From Cordylochernes scorpioides (Eukaryota; Arthropoda; Arachnida; Pseudoscorpiones; Chernetidae), in assembly GCA_030710605.1 (NCBI GenBank), contig CP092870.1, positions 54,511,921-54,575,920 of the forward strand: a DNA stretch of 64,000 nucleotides. The letters run 5' to 3'. A program made the position numbers and the translations under genes. Below the pieces are notes generated by a model. It ran no database searches and was not told the DNA's origin. It saw nothing but the letters and a program-made list of their open reading frames with translations. This document shows positions 63,841 to 64,000 of the stretch, piece by piece (within the stretch, counting starts at the first letter, position 1; every line of letters starts with the position of its first letter).

Positions 63841-64000
63841 GAACTAAAAAAAAATAAATATGGACGCTGTTGGGGGAATAAGGTATGACGCAAGTGGATT
63901 TGTATATTTGAATATTGTGATTCAGAAGCGGATTATGGAAGTGTCTTAATATGAAATTCCTTGGTATACTAATGGAGAAAGATTATTAAATGTGTTCTGG

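Overview
This is AT-rich eukaryotic DNA, most likely from an arthropod. The basis is the repeat content: Tc1/mariner elements, Jockey-like LINEs, Penelope-like elements with GIY-YIG domains, Copia and Gypsy LTR elements, a Helitron and hammerhead-ribozyme repeats. The species cannot be named from the sequence. I find no intact host protein gene. Nearly every coding signal is a damaged transposable element, so the window reads as a 64 kb deposit of old and young mobile DNA.

Layout. 1-4.8 kb: two damaged Tc1/mariner-like elements, the second with long terminal inverted repeats. 4.8-10.1 kb: small fold-back repeats, several with hammerhead ribozyme cores, and a 709 bp Helitron-like element. 10.3-13.9 kb: a Copia element on the minus strand that lacks integrase. 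14.6-21.3 kb: a diverged single tRNA-like unit, a tiny LTR (TRIM-like) element, and then the most striking object here: 16 near-identical 289 bp units, each holding an intact-looking tRNA-Thr-like sequence, 9 on the minus strand followed by 7 on the plus strand (head-to-head). 21.3-25.4 kb: LINE scraps and palindromic relatives of the tRNA cassette. 25.4-30.3 kb: a Gypsy-type element with 630 bp LTRs and a decayed interior. 30.5 kb: a U2 snRNA fragment. 32.3-36 kb: a tandem repeat of about 58 bp, interrupted by a mariner and a Penelope-like element. 36-47 kb: nested palindromes with ribozyme cores, LINE and Penelope tails, a retroposed tRNA-Trp-like fragment with a 14 bp target duplication, and a 76 bp minisatellite. 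47.6-51.4 kb: several copies of one LINE family, one carrying its own 5' region inverted inside ORF1. 52.4-62.5 kb: a three-level nest, a Tc1/mariner split by a Jockey-like LINE that is itself split by a Gypsy element. 63.1-63.8 kb: another Penelope-like C-terminus.

Two themes tie the window together. First, a repeat cassette that carries a pol III-type tRNA-like gene between short inverted repeats; it occurs singly, as tRNA-less palindromes and as a large inverted tandem array. Second, dispersed short elements whose terminal module contains a hammerhead ribozyme. Stem II covaries between copies, and many of the modules share the terminus ATGCCTTTTT. Ribozymes of this kind are established parts of Penelope-like elements and retrozymes; their arrangement here as inverted dimers, without coding sequence, deserves checking.
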